The notes beneath the pieces were generated by a model. The model had not been told where the DNA came from, did not search any database, and worked only from the letters and a program-made list of their open reading frames with translations. A stretch of DNA of 6,879 nucleotides from Rubrobacter sp. (GTDB lineage: Bacteria; Actinomycetota; Rubrobacteria; Rubrobacterales; Rubrobacteraceae): assembly GCA_016781775.1 (NCBI GenBank), contig JADDPR010000517.1:2487-9365 (forward strand). Direction: 5' to 3'. The number at the start of each line of letters is the position of its first letter. The first letter of the stretch is position 1. Shown here piece by piece: positions 1 through 6,167 of this stretch. Position numbers and translations under genes: made by a program.

Positions 1-413
1 CTCTCGAACTCGTCGAGCTCGGTCTCGGCGCCCGGCTCGACGCCGCGCGCGAGGTAGAGGTACGCCCAGTTGTCCTTGAGGCTCGGGGAGGAGGCCAAAG
101 TCCCCAAGGACTCCCACTCGCCGCCCACGTAGCCGGTCTCCTCGCGGAGCTCGCGTTTCGCCGCTGCGAGCGGGTCTTCTCCCTCGTCGACGAGCCCGGC
201 AGGGAGGCCCAGCTCCATCAACTCCACGGCGGGCCGGTACTGCCTGACCAGGATCACCTCGTACTCGGCAGTCACGGGGAAGATTATGGCGGCGTCGGGA
301 CGCTCCAGGACGTAGTAGGGGTCCTTCACGGCCCCATCGGGCAGCCGGAGAGCGTCCGAGCGGAGGACGAAGTACGGCGTCTCGACGAGCTTCTCGGAGC
401 GGAGGCGCTTCCA
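1..413 (-). CDS. Nudix hydrolase, ADP-ribose pyrophosphatase-like (3' part beyond window; start codon not found)
   Basis: Predicted cytoplasmic hydrolase of a nucleoside-diphosphate-linked substrate, most likely ADP-ribose, giving AMP plus ribose-5-phosphate. The minus-strand reading opens near position 413 with WKRLRSEKLVETPYFVLR, the N-terminal strand region typical of ADP-ribose pyrophosphatases. A complete Nudix box follows: GLVDEGED, then REL and REETGY, matching GX5EX7REUXEEXGU with all metal-binding glutamates present. After the box the pattern SSPSLKDNWAYLYLARG continues to the left edge, where the gene is cut. The oddity is the start. In this frame no ATG, GTG or TTG occurs between an upstream stop near position 630 and a GTG at 329-327. 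Starting at that GTG would remove about 28 residues that look like genuine family sequence. The coding region abuts the stop codon of the receiver-like gene at 418-837, so the two are probably co-transcribed. Family call is firm; substrate is inferred from family resemblance. Confidence 0.85.
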
Positions 414-417
414 GGCC

Positions 418-837
418 CTAGGGTCCGTCGCCGGCCTCCCCCTCGGCCCCGAACTCGGCCCCGCCGGTCCTGCCGTCGTCGGTGCCCTCGAGGATCTTCG
501 GCAAGTCCTTCGTGAAGGCGCTCCGGGCGACGACCCGATCGCAGCCCATCTCCCTTGCGGCGACGGCGAGGTCCTTCTGCACGTGCGAGAGGTAGCCGAC
601 CACGGGGACGTCGCGCGTGGCCTCGCCGGACTTCAGCTCCCCGAGCAGCTTCAGCGGCTCGAAGCGCGACGAGTTGAGGTCGAGGACGAGGAGGTCGGGG
701 GGGCTCTCGGCCGCGACCGCGAGGAACTTCTTCGGCGAGCGCGGGAAGGAAGCCTCGACGCCTATCGTGTTCGCGGTCTCCATGATCTTGCTCTTGAACA
801 AGAGATCCTCGACCGCCGCAACGACCCTTCGGGTCAC
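418..837 (-). CDS. Stand-alone receiver-like (response regulator fold) protein
   Basis: A 139-residue protein resembling a single CheY-like receiver domain with no output domain. It has an acidic pair early (E10, D11 in VAAVEDLLF), a candidate phosphoacceptor D53 at the end of a hydrophobic strand (DLLVLDLN) and a small hydroxyl residue, S84, in VVGYLSH. The strand after this (DRVVARSAF) should carry the conserved lysine of active receivers, but an Arg-Ser pair sits there instead. Phosphorylation competence is therefore doubtful and a pseudo-receiver role is possible. The last 20 or so residues are Gly/Glu/Ala/Asp-rich and probably disordered. The start is GTG at 837-835, preceded by a purine-rich AGGGGGA about five bases upstream. 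The Nudix hydrolase gene follows directly on the same strand. The gene is divergent from the ABC exporter. The fold call rests on motif spacing only; the partner and pathway are unknown. Confidence 0.7.
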   Translation of the reverse strand: MTRRVVAAVEDLLFKSKIMETANTIGVEASFPRSPKKFLAVAAESPPDLLVLDLNSSRFEPLKLLGELKSGEATRDVPVVGYLSHVQKDLAVAAREMGCDRVVARSAFTKDLPKILEGTDDGRTGGAEFGAEGEAGDGP

Positions 838-931
838 GAACTTCCCCCTAGCTTCTCACCGTCACTTCACGACCTGTCAAAAGGTATAGGTCGCACATTT
901 TATCCCCTGACCCTGCGGTATCCTAACTACC
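838..931. promoter_or_regulatory. Divergent intergenic region with candidate promoters
   Basis: This 94-bp stretch separates two divergent genes, so it should hold promoters for both. On the minus strand a perfect TTGACA lies at 880-875, but the hexamers 16-18 bases downstream are poor matches to TATAAT. A second minus-strand possibility is TAAAAT at 902-897, with no good -35 box. On the plus strand TATCCT at 919-924 lies seven bases before the GTG of the ABC gene. The region is visibly more AT-rich than the flanking coding sequence. These are pattern matches without experimental support. Confidence 0.35.
919..924 (+). promoter_or_regulatory. Candidate -10 element for a leaderless ABC transcript
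   Basis: TATCCT fits the TANNNT pattern of actinobacterial -10 elements. Its spacing places the expected transcription start at or within a base of the GTG at 932. No Shine-Dalgarno-like sequence is visible in the bases before that GTG (TAACTACC). Together this suggests a leaderless mRNA. There is no convincing -35 box (CATTTT or neighbours at the expected distance), so confidence is low. Confidence 0.3.
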
Positions 932-2746
932 GTGGCAGAAAGATACGCTAAAGCGGTTAAGGGACTCAGGCGCACCCGGACGGCGCTCTCCCATTTCGCG
1001 CCGTTTCTGGCCCCCCGCAAGAAGGGGCTTCTTCTTGCCCTCGGGCTGCTCCTCCTCGAGACCGTCACCAGCCTCGCCCAGCCGTGGCCCCTGGCGCTCA
1101 TCCTGAACTACGTGATCCTGGACTACGAGCTGCCGTTCCTCGCGTTCGGCAAGGAGACGCTGCTGGTGGGCATCGTCGTGCTGCTCGTGGTTATCTCGAT
1201 GGCGAGCCGGGGCGTGGCGGCCTTCCGGCGTTATCTCCTCAGCAAGCTCGGCCAGGAGACCGTGTTCGACATGCGCGACGCTTTGTACCGGAAGGTTCAC
1301 GCCCTGGGCCTCGATTATCACGGCAAGAAGCGGACTGGCGATACGATCACGCGCGTCACCAGCGACGTGAAGGAGGTCCGTAGCCTCCTCGTGGACTCGG
1401 TGGTGGAGGTGGGATCCTCGTTCCTTATCCTTATCGGGATGCTCTTCGTGATGGTGTGGCTGAACTGGCAGCTCACCCTCCTCGCCCTCCTCACAGTCCC
1501 TTTCCTCTTCCTTTCCGTGCGCCGCTATCGCAAGGCGCTCATAGAAAGGATGAGGGTCGTCAGGACGAAGGAAGGGGCGATAGCGAGCGTGATCCAGGAG
1601 GCGATAACAGGCATCCGGGCGGTCAAGATCTTCGGCCGCGAGCGTGACGAGATGTCCCGCTTTCGCAAGGAGAGCCAGGAGTCCCTGAGGGCGAGCGTGG
1701 CCTCCTCGCTTATAGAAGCGAAGTTCAGCATCCTCCTCGGCCTCGTCGGCGGCGCGGGCACCGCCCTCGTCGTGTACTTCGGCACCCGCCAGGTCCTCTC
1801 CGGCGCCCTGCGCCCCGGAGACCTCACCGTCTTCGTCGCCTACCTTGGCCTCTTCCTCTCGCCCCTGTGGGCCCTCTCGCGTCAGGTCAACCAGATCGGC
1901 AAATCCCTCGTCTCCGGCGAGCGCATCATCGAGCTTCTCTCGGCCGAGCCGAGCGTGAAGGACGCGCCCGACGCCCGCTCCGCCCCGCCCTTCGAGGGCC
2001 AGGTGGCCTTCGAGGACGTCCGTTTCGCCTACGACGAGGAGGCCGGGGAGGTGCTGCGCGGGGTCGGCTTCGAGGTCGAGGCCGGGCAGCGCGTCGCGCT
2101 CGTGGGGGTCAGCGGGGCCGGCAAGACGACCGTGACGAGCCTGCTCGCGCGGTTGTACGAGCCGCAGGCCGGCAGGATCTCGGTGGACGGCGAGGACATC
2201 AGGCGCTACACGGTGAAGTCGTTGCGCGACCAGATCACCTTCGTCCCGCAGGAGCCGATGTTGTTCAGGGCGTCGGTCGCGGAGAACATCGCCTACGGCA
2301 GGCCCGGGGCATCGATGGAGGAGATCGAGGAGGCCGCCCGCCTCGCCGGGGCCGAGGGGTTCATCCGGGAGATGCCCGAGGGCTACGAGACCGTGCTCTC
2401 GGAACGCGGGGAGAGCCTCTCCGGGGGCCAGCGCCAGCGCATCTCCATCGCCCGCGCCATGCTGCGCGACACCCCGATCCTTATCCTAGACGAGCCCCAG
2501 GCCGGCCTCGACGCCGAGGCCGCCGAGGCCGTGGAGGCCCACTGGCGCGAGCTCACCGAGGGCCGCACGACCTTCGTTATCGCCCACGAGCTCAGGCTGG
2601 TGAGGGACGTCGACAGGATCCTGGTCCTCGAAGAGGGCCGGGTTGCCGAACAGGGTACCCACGACGAACTGGTCGTCTCGGGTGGCCTCTACGGCCGGCT
2701 CCACGCCCTTCAGGAGGGCTCCCAGGGCCGGGACCCGGTGCGCTAA
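932..2746 (+). CDS. ABC exporter half-transporter, fused membrane and ATPase domains (ABCB/MsbA type)
   Basis: A 604-residue inner-membrane ATP-driven exporter subunit, expected to work as a homodimer or heterodimer. Residues about 20-325 form the transmembrane domain, with hydrophobic spans near 32-48, 77-95, 160-178, 181-197, 266-284 and 299-318. The coupling-region sequence GIRAVKIFGRE is at about 227-237. The nucleotide-binding domain follows: A-loop Tyr367, Walker A GVSGAGKTT (392-400, Lys398), Q-loop Gln440 in FVPQEPMLF, signature LSGGQ (496-500), Walker B ILILDEP with Asp520 and Glu521, and H-loop His552. All catalytic residues are present. The D-loop region reads DEPQAGLD and the H-loop AHELRLV, where most of this family has DEPTSALD and AHRLST. 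The GTG at 932 begins the reading frame just before the conserved basic N-terminal segment; no ribosome binding site precedes it. A micro-peptide gene follows 12 bases after the stop. The exported substrate (lipid, drug or peptide) cannot be told from sequence. Confidence 0.95.
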   Translation: MAERYAKAVKGLRRTRTALSHFAPFLAPRKKGLLLALGLLLLETVTSLAQPWPLALILNYVILDYELPFLAFGKETLLVGIVVLLVVISMASRGVAAFRRYLLSKLGQETVFDMRDALYRKVHALGLDYHGKKRTGDTITRVTSDVKEVRSLLVDSVVEVGSSFLILIGMLFVMVWLNWQLTLLALLTVPFLFLSVRRYRKALIERMRVVRTKEGAIASVIQEAITGIRAVKIFGRERDEMSRFRKESQESLRASVASSLIEAKFSILLGLVGGAGTALVVYFGTRQVLSGALRPGDLTVFVAYLGLFLSPLWALSRQVNQIGKSLVSGERIIELLSAEPSVKDAPDARSAPPFEGQVAFEDVRFAYDEEAGEVLRGVGFEVEAGQRVALVGVSGAGKTTVTSLLARLYEPQAGRISVDGEDIRRYTVKSLRDQITFVPQEPMLFRASVAENIAYGRPGASMEEIEEAARLAGAEGFIREMPEGYETVLSERGESLSGGQRQRISIARAMLRDTPILILDEPQAGLDAEAAEAVEAHWRELTEGRTTFVIAHELRLVRDVDRILVLEEGRVAEQGTHDELVVSGGLYGRLHALQEGSQGRDPVR

Positions 2747-2754
2747 GGAGGTGA
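2744..2754 (+). promoter_or_regulatory. Perfect extended Shine-Dalgarno site overlapping the ABC stop codon
   Basis: TAAGGAGGTGA is an uninterrupted 11-base complement to the usual 3' end of 16S rRNA. It contains the TAA stop of the ABC exporter and lies four bases before the ATG at 2759. This is far stronger than any other ribosome binding site in the window, and its position suggests translational coupling between the exporter and the downstream micro-peptide. Confidence 0.75.
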
Positions 2755-2758
2755 AAGC

Positions 2759-2830
2759 ATGAGGGAGATGCTAGTTTTGAGCATCGTGCTGACGGCGGTG
2801 GTCGTCGCGATCTACGTCTCGTTCGCGTAG
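2759..2830 (+). CDS. Small single-helix membrane peptide (23 residues)
   Basis: A short reading frame, ATG to TAG, encoding 23 residues. It has a charged start (MREM), then a continuous hydrophobic stretch (LVLSIVLTAVVVAIYVSF) long enough for one membrane span, ending in Ala. I do not recognise a family. Its support is the near-ideal ribosome binding site TAAGGAGGTGA, which includes the stop codon of the ABC exporter 12 bases upstream, and its same-strand, operon-like placement. Third positions are mostly G or C, like the neighbours. By analogy with other tiny membrane peptides encoded beside transporters (for example KdpF with KdpFABC, or AcrZ with AcrB) it could bind or tune the exporter; that is inference. 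The alternative is a chance frame behind a fortuitous site, which the hydrophobicity and the strength of the site make less likely. It ends 28 bases before the stop codon of the convergent UPF0114 gene. Confidence 0.6.
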   Translation: MREMLVLSIVLTAVVVAIYVSFA

Positions 2831-2857
2831 GACGCGCAGGCTCCGTTGGAATCCCTT

Positions 2858-3453
2858 CTAGTCCCCCTGGTCCTTGTTTTTGGGGGGCTTTCTGCTGCCG
2901 AGGTACAGCGCGCCGCTGACGAGCAGGACCCCGGTCGCGAAGTACAGAAGGTCCAGGGGGTTCCTGTATTCGAGTTGCAGGGTCGCTGGAAGAACTCGAT
3001 GACGAGCACCAGGAGGACGAGGCTCGCGATGCGCTCCTTCAACTCGTCGAGGCTCCTTATGAGCAGCAGGCGGGGGATGGTCTCGGACCTCTCGGCGGGG
3101 TCCAGCTTGCTTACGAAGAGCTCGTAGAGCCCCAGGGCGAAGATGATGAGGATGGCGGCGATCAGGTACCCGTCCACCGCCTTGACGATGGCGGTGATCG
3201 CGCTGGCCCTCAGTTCCTCGCGGTCGTCGGTCGCAAGGCCCATGTCGGCGTAGTCGCGGAGGTACCCCAGAAAATAGAACACGTCGACGGTGGCGAGGTA
3301 GAAGGCGCCGAGGGCGAGCAGGAGGCCGAAGACGACCGCCACGAGGACGATGAGCCGGCTGCCCCACAACGCCCCCTCGAAGAGACGCGTCACGGACGAC
3401 TGGTGGTCCCCCTCACTGCTGCGCGGACCCTGCTCACTCCCCGGCGTCGTCAT
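2858..3453 (-). CDS. UPF0114/YqhA-like integral membrane protein, interrupted by a -1 base frameshift
   Basis: A membrane protein of about 198 residues when the frame is repaired, near the usual family length. In the first frame, residues 32-54 form helix 1 (SRLIVLVAVVFGLLLALGAF), 94-114 helix 2 (DGYLIAAILIIFALGLYELF), and 141-155 helix 3, ending VLLVLVIEFFQ. The sequence around YELFVSKLD and the RSLDELKERIASLVLLVLVIEFF block are typical of UPF0114. At about 2980-2982 homology jumps to the frame one base back and continues as LQLEYRNPLDLLYFATG, the fourth helix VLLVSGALYLG, and a stop at 2860-2858. Without repair the product runs into an unrelated basic and Ser/Thr-rich tail ending at 2812. 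One extra base in the C run (CCC) on the coding strand restores it. The ATG at 3453 is preceded by AGGAAGGG, and it overlaps the 3' end of the CorC/HlyC gene by 20 bases, indicating an operon. Molecular function of the family is not established. Confidence 0.8.
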
Positions 3454-4773
3454 CGCCCTTCCTCTCCCACACCCTGATCTGGGCTACACGGGGGCCATCC
3501 ACCTCGTCGACGCGCAGGACGTGTCCGTCGAGGGCGACCTCGTCGCCGACCTCCGGCGCACGGCCGAGGGAGCCGAGGACGAGGCCGCCGACGGTGTCGA
3601 AGTCCTCGCTTGCGAACTCCGAGCCGAGGGCGTTGTTCACGTCCTGCAAGGGGATGCGCCCGTCCACGCAGTAGGTGCCGTCCTCCAGCTTGCGTACGGC
3701 CGGCTCGTCCTCGTCGAACTCGTCGCGGATCTCCCCGACGATCTCCTCCAGGATGTCCTCGATGGTGATCAAACCCTCGAACGATCCCCACTCGTCTATC
3801 ACCACCGCCATCTGTATCTCCTGCTTCTGGAAGTCCTCCCCAGGATGTTCTCTATCGAGCGGTTCTCGGGCACCACGAGGACGTCGCGCATGAGGTCGCG
3901 CGCTGTCGTCTTCGCCTCCACGCCCCCGGCCGCCTCCACGGCCCTAAGGATGTCCTTGACGTGGACCGACCCCACGACCCGGTCGTGCGCCTCGCCCTTG
4001 TGGACCGGGTAGCGGGTGTAGTGCCCGGAGGAGGTCAGCGTGACGAGGTGCTTCAAGCCCAGATCCGCCGGGACCGCGACGACGTCGGGGCGGGGGACCA
4101 TGATCTCGCGCGCCACCGTGTCCTCCAGGCTGAAGACCCCCGAGAGCCTCGACTCCTCGTCTTTCTCGAGGATCCCCTGGCGGGTCGACTGGGCGATGAG
4201 CGTCCTTATCTCCTGCTCCGAGTACGTCTCCGAGCCCTCCGCGGCCGGCGCCACCCCGAAGAGCTTGACGACGGCGTTGGCGGTCCCGTTGAAGACGACG
4301 ACGCCGGGCAAGAGGAGGTAGTAGAAGAACCTCATGAACGGGGCGACGAAGAGCGACGTCCCCTCGGCTTTCTGGATCGCGAAGCTCTTCGGCGCGAGCT
4401 CCCCGAAGACCACGTGCAGGAACGTTATGATCCCGAAGCCCACCGCGAAGGCGACCCCGTGGATCAGGCCCTCCGAGAACCCGAACGCCGCGAGCACGGG
4501 CTCCAAAAGCCTCGCTATCGCCGGCTCGCCCATGGCGCCGAGGCCGAGCGAGGAGATCGTTATGCCGAGCTGGCAGACGGCGAGGTAGCGGTCGAGCTTC
4601 TTGGTGGCGCCCCGGACGAGGCGCGCGGAGGCGCGCCCCTCCTGGACCATCCTGTCGACCTGGGCGCTCCTTACCTTGACGAAGGCGAACTCTGCGGCGA
4701 CGAAGACCCCGTTGAGCGCCACCAGGAGGAGCGCGCCGAGGATCCCGAGAACGGAGAAGATCACGCTCTCCAA
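3434..4773 (-). CDS. CorC/HlyC-type CNNM (DUF21-CBS) membrane protein, interrupted by a -1 base frameshift
   Basis: A protein of about 446 residues once repaired, from the CNNM/CorB-CorC/'hemolysin C' family implicated in magnesium or cobalt efflux; the older haemolysin name is misleading. Residues 1-175 form the DUF21 membrane domain, with helices near 4-28, 65-90, 103-125 and 143-172 and the hallmarks AAEFAFVKVR and FGELAPKSFA. TYSEQEIRTLI leads into REIMVPRPDVVAV, the first CBS motif, and the second CBS motif begins at about 293-311 (VVPENRSIENIL). At a GGGG run (CCCC at 3838-3841 on the plus strand) the frame breaks. The next frame continues EDFQKQEIQMAVVIDEWGS, then GLITIEDILEEIVGEI and a C-terminal CorC/HlyC domain with DGRIPLQDVN and DTVGGLVL. 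One added G repairs it. As written, the upstream piece stops at 3799 and the downstream piece could restart at the ATG at 3811. The start is TTG at 4773, with GGGGGT upstream. The UPF0114 gene overlaps its end. Confidence 0.88.
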
Positions 4774-5074
4774 AGGGACACCCCCGACGATCGTGGTCCG
4801 CCCATCCGGGCAGCGGTGACGCCCTGGAGCACCGGGTCGTCCGTCCGCACCGCTTCCGGATTACGAGGGCCGAACCCCTCAGCGGACGGGCCGACCGTCG
4901 CTGCGGAAAGGGGCGCGAGGACGGCCGCGAGGCCGTTAGAGATCAAAGCGTTCAGAATTCCCTCCCGAACCTGCGCGCCGAACCGCGTTGGGACGGCAGC
5001 GCGCGAGTCCCCGATGTATCGATAAGGTCCACGGTAACAGTGCCCGAATATACCACGGCCTCCGTCGGCCTCTC
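4774..5074. other. Gene-free interval, probable 5' leader of the CorC/HlyC gene
   Basis: About 300 bases between the dehydrogenase stop and the CorC/HlyC start, both genes being on the minus strand. It should hold the 3' end of one transcript and perhaps a promoter and leader for the next. Visible elements are an exact 6-bp stem (ACGGCC at 4921-4926, GGCCGT at 4931-4936) with a four-base loop, GCGA on the plus strand, and a minus-strand TATATT at about 5053-5048 that could be a -10 box with no clear -35. A reading frame of about 60 codons on the minus strand (4761-4946) has a TTG start and no recognisable family, so I do not call it a gene. I could not match a known magnesium riboswitch by eye, and no hairpin here has a T run after it. 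Confidence 0.4.
4921..4936. repeat. Perfect 6-bp inverted repeat with a four-base loop
   Basis: ACGGCC-GCGA-GGCCGT is self-complementary across a four-base loop. Read from the plus strand the loop is GCGA, a GNRA-type tetraloop; in the minus-strand transcript, which is the relevant one for the CorC/HlyC leader, it is TCGC. No T tract follows in either direction, so it is not an intrinsic terminator. In such GC-rich DNA a stem this short may be chance. Confidence 0.35.
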
Positions 5075-6109
5075 TCAGTAGCGCAGCCCCTTATCCAGTT
5101 GGTTCAGGAGCGGTTCTCCCGCGAGGTAGCGCCGGAGGTTCTCGCAGAAGAGGTCCGTTTGCAGCTCGTTGGTCAGGCCGGGCACGTTGTCCGTGGAGTG
5201 GGGGCTGACGATGACGTTCGGCAGTTCCCACAAGGGGCTCCCCTCCGGCAACGGCTCCTCTTCGAAGACGTCGAGCGCCGCCCCCGAGAGGCGCCCGTCG
5301 CGCAACGCCTCCACGAGCGCCCCCTCGTCGACCACCCTGCCCCTCCCGACGTTGGCGAAATAGGCCCCCTCCTTTATCGCCCCTATCGCCCTCCGATCGA
5401 GCAGGCGCATCGTCTCCGGCGTGTTCGGCAGCGTGACCGCGACGTAGTCTGCCCCGGAGAGCGCCTTCTCCAGTTCGCCCGTCTCGTGGAGTTCGTCGGC
5501 GTAGCCCCACGCCTCGTCCCCGTCACGAACGGTCCGCTTGACGCCCACGATCCTCATCCCGAAAGGCCTGGCCCTCAAAGCGATGGCTTGCCCGATGCTC
5601 CCCATCCCGACGACGCACATCGTCTTGCCGTGGAGCGTCTCGGTGTGCGCCTCGCGCCAGCGCTTCTCGGCCTTGTCCCGCCTGAGCCGGTCGAGGTCTT
5701 TGACGTGCTGCAGGATCGCCATCATCACGAACTCGGCCAGCGGCCCCGAGTACACCCCGCTCGCCGTCGTCACGGTCACGCCCGACTCCAGAAGCCCCGC
5801 CCTCTCTGCGATCTCGCCCGCCCCGGCCATGCTCCCCTGCACCCATCTCAGCTTCGGGGCTACCTGCAACAGGTCCCCTACGTGCCCGCGCGGGAAGTCG
5901 TAGAGGATCTCGGCCTTCCCGAGCATGGCGAGGAACGCCCGCTCGCCCTCCTCCATGCGCCGCCAGTCCGGTGGGCCCGAGTGATCCCCCGGCCAGCGCG
6001 GGGGCGGCACGAGGTCCTCCCGGTAGAGCACCTCTAGCCCCTCCCCGGCGTTCCGGATGCGCTCCACGTGCTCCTCTTCCAGGTAGCTCGTTATCACCAC
6101 TGTGGGCAA
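5075..6109 (-). CDS. D-isomer-specific 2-hydroxyacid dehydrogenase
   Basis: A complete 344-residue cytoplasmic oxidoreductase that reduces a 2-keto acid to the D-2-hydroxy acid, or the reverse. The substrate-binding half is discontinuous, about residues 1-120 plus the C-terminal tail. The Rossmann half contains CVVGMGSIGQA (GxGxxG at 168-173) and a basic Lys191-Arg192 pair after the second strand, in the position that is an acidic residue in NAD-preferring members; this hints at NADP use. Catalytic residues are in place: Arg256 in NVGRGRVVDE, Glu285 in DVFEEEPLP and His304 in VSPHSTDN. Length is normal for the glyoxylate/hydroxypyruvate reductase-like branch, but the substrate cannot be fixed. 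The start is TTG at 6109-6107, chosen because AGGAGG lies five bases upstream and the first strand (PTVVITSYL) follows at once. Flanking genes on the same strand are separated by 300 and 438 bp, so it is probably transcribed alone. Confidence 0.93.
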   Translation of the reverse strand: MPTVVITSYLEEEHVERIRNAGEGLEVLYREDLVPPPRWPGDHSGPPDWRRMEEGERAFLAMLGKAEILYDFPRGHVGDLLQVAPKLRWVQGSMAGAGEIAERAGLLESGVTVTTASGVYSGPLAEFVMMAILQHVKDLDRLRRDKAEKRWREAHTETLHGKTMCVVGMGSIGQAIALRARPFGMRIVGVKRTVRDGDEAWGYADELHETGELEKALSGADYVAVTLPNTPETMRLLDRRAIGAIKEGAYFANVGRGRVVDEGALVEALRDGRLSGAALDVFEEEPLPEGSPLWELPNVIVSPHSTDNVPGLTNELQTDLFCENLRRYLAGEPLLNQLDKGLRY

Positions 6110-6114
6110 GGAGG

Positions 6115-6120
6115 CCTCCT
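6115..6120 (-). promoter_or_regulatory. Shine-Dalgarno site that fixes the TTG start of the dehydrogenase
   Basis: The minus strand reads AGGAGG followed by five bases and then TTG. This is the only good ribosome binding site near the beginning of the frame, so it decides the start. It forms part of the palindrome GGAGGCCTCC (6110-6119), which could fold over the site, though a stem without a loop is not stable by itself. Confidence 0.65.
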
Positions 6121-6151
6121 CTCAATCGGCGCTGATCGGCTTCTCGGTGCT

Positions 6152-6167
6152 TCAGCTTGTCAGCTTT
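6152..6167. repeat. Short tandem repeat, two 8-base units
   Basis: Two adjacent units, TCAGCTTG and TCAGCTTT, differ at one base. They lie about 45-60 bases upstream of the dehydrogenase start, on the side where its promoter would be. They could be an operator or a scrap of an AGCTGA-type intergenic repeat; two units are too few to decide. Confidence 0.35.

Noticed and set aside
2860..2889. Hairpin AGTCCCCC / GGGGGGCT between the convergent genes, a possible terminator
   Set aside because: It has one G-T wobble, a 14-base loop and no T tract on the exit side. It also lies in the C-terminal codons of the repaired UPF0114 gene, where the Gly and Pro codons explain the G and C runs.
2985..2994. 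Programmed -1 frameshifting at TTCTTCC in the UPF0114 gene
   Set aside because: The bases do not form an X XXY YYZ slippery heptamer, and I see no obvious stimulatory structure. A missing base in the adjacent C run explains the break better.
4761..4946. 61-codon minus-strand frame overlapping the CorC/HlyC start region
   Set aside because: It has a TTG start with no good ribosome binding site and no recognisable family. It lies in the same direction as the CorC/HlyC gene but overlaps its start, so a chance frame in GC-rich DNA is the simpler reading.
3961..5025. 354-codon plus-strand frame opposite the CorC/HlyC gene
   Set aside because: Although long, it is rich in Arg, Asp, Glu and Gly, and follows from the high-GC codon use of the opposite strand, which encodes an unmistakable CNNM-type protein.
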